Source: Candidatus Blautia intestinipullorum (lineage in GTDB: Bacteria; Bacillota; Clostridia; Lachnospirales; Lachnospiraceae). Taken from it: 6,014 bases of DNA. This document shows, in pieces, positions 5,911 to 6,014 of this stretch. The DNA lies in the NCBI GenBank assembly GCA_019120475.1, contig DWVA01000262.1:1-6014 (forward strand). The letters are read 5' to 3'. The notes under the pieces were generated by a model. The model was not told the origin of the DNA. It saw only the letters and a list, made by a program, of their open reading frames with translations, and searched no databases. The translations under genes and the position numbers were made by a program. Each line of letters starts with the position of its first letter. The stretch's first letter is position 1.

Positions 5911-5939
5911 TTGCATTTTATTTAGGAGTATTATATAAT
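5911..5939 (+). promoter_or_regulatory. Sigma-A promoter for the tRNA-Gln gene
   Basis: TTGCAT (5911-5916) and TATAAT (5934-5939) are 17 nt apart. The -10 is perfect; the -35 keeps only the TTG of consensus, which the A-tracts upstream may offset. Transcription would begin near 5946, about 26 nt before the mature tRNA 5' end, leaving a short leader for RNase P to remove. It lies downstream of trpS and apparently makes the tRNA transcript independent. Confidence 0.8.
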
Positions 5940-5971
5940 ACCACTTGTCGCAAGCGAGAAAGCGAATATAA

Positions 5972-6014
5972 AGGGCTATCGCCAAACGGTAAGGCAACGG
6001 ACTCTGACTCCGTC
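5972..6014 (+). tRNA. tRNA-Gln (anticodon CUG), 5' part only
   Basis: The visible part reads as a cloverleaf: acceptor 5' strand AGGGCTA (5972-5978), TC, D-arm GCC-AAACGGTAA-GGC (5981-5995), A, anticodon arm ACGGA-CTCTGAC-TCCGT (5997-6013). The 7-nt loop places CTG at 34-36 (6004-6006), which reads CAG codons for glutamine. The short 3-bp D-stem and GCCAA-CGGTAAGGC sequence are typical of bacterial tRNA-Gln. The variable loop, T-arm and acceptor 3' strand lie beyond the window. CUG is normally the second glutamine isoacceptor beside UUG, so other tRNA genes may follow. Confidence 0.93.

Noticed and set aside
5779..5997. 72-codon minus-strand frame with a hydrophobic stretch, resembling a small membrane protein
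   Set aside because: It runs through the tRNA-Gln gene, its promoter and the A-tracts; the Phe/Ile-rich stretch is simply the complement of the A/T-rich spacer.

Overview
The window looks like a stretch of chromosome from a low-to-moderate GC Gram-positive, most likely a Clostridia member close to Lachnospiraceae (inference). The support is strong purine-rich Shine-Dalgarno sites (AAGGAGG, AGGGGGGA), sigma-A promoters with perfect TATAAT boxes, and TrpS, PncB and Cfa sequences of the type I associate with gut Clostridia. All the genes are core metabolism or housekeeping. I see no transposase, phage gene, CRISPR array, toxin-antitoxin pair or defence gene.

Layout. The left part reads on the minus strand, in transcription order: a nicotinate phosphoribosyltransferase (pncB, 1832-3295), a small M15/VanY-type D-Ala-D-Ala carboxypeptidase without a signal peptide (1183-1749), and a type I DAHP synthase (24-1055). 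The right part reads on the plus strand: cyclopropane-fatty-acyl-phospholipid synthase (cfa, 3569-4732), tryptophanyl-tRNA synthetase (trpS, 4761-5822), and the 5' part of a tRNA-Gln with anticodon CUG (from 5972, cut by the window end). pncB and cfa are transcribed divergently from two clear promoters whose -35 boxes are about 65 bp apart.

Start corrections. The longest open frames of pncB and of the DAHP synthase both run back into their own promoters. Shine-Dalgarno position and promoter overlap put the real starts at 3295 (487 aa) and 1055 (343 aa).

How the genes relate. There is no single pathway. DAHP synthase begins aromatic amino acid synthesis and TrpS uses one of its end products, but they sit on opposite strands 3.7 kb apart. 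pncB salvages nicotinate for NAD, Cfa modifies membrane phospholipids after synthesis, and the M15 peptidase trims peptidoglycan peptides.

I find no convincing new multi-gene system. The points worth a second look are regulatory: an imperfect tandem duplication of a ribosome-binding-site module in the DAHP synthase leader; a terminator-like hairpin whose 3' arm is also the Shine-Dalgarno of the carboxypeptidase; a perfect 6-bp inverted repeat in the pncB leader; a long stem after trpS with no U-tract; and closely spaced A-tracts upstream of the tRNA-Gln promoter.
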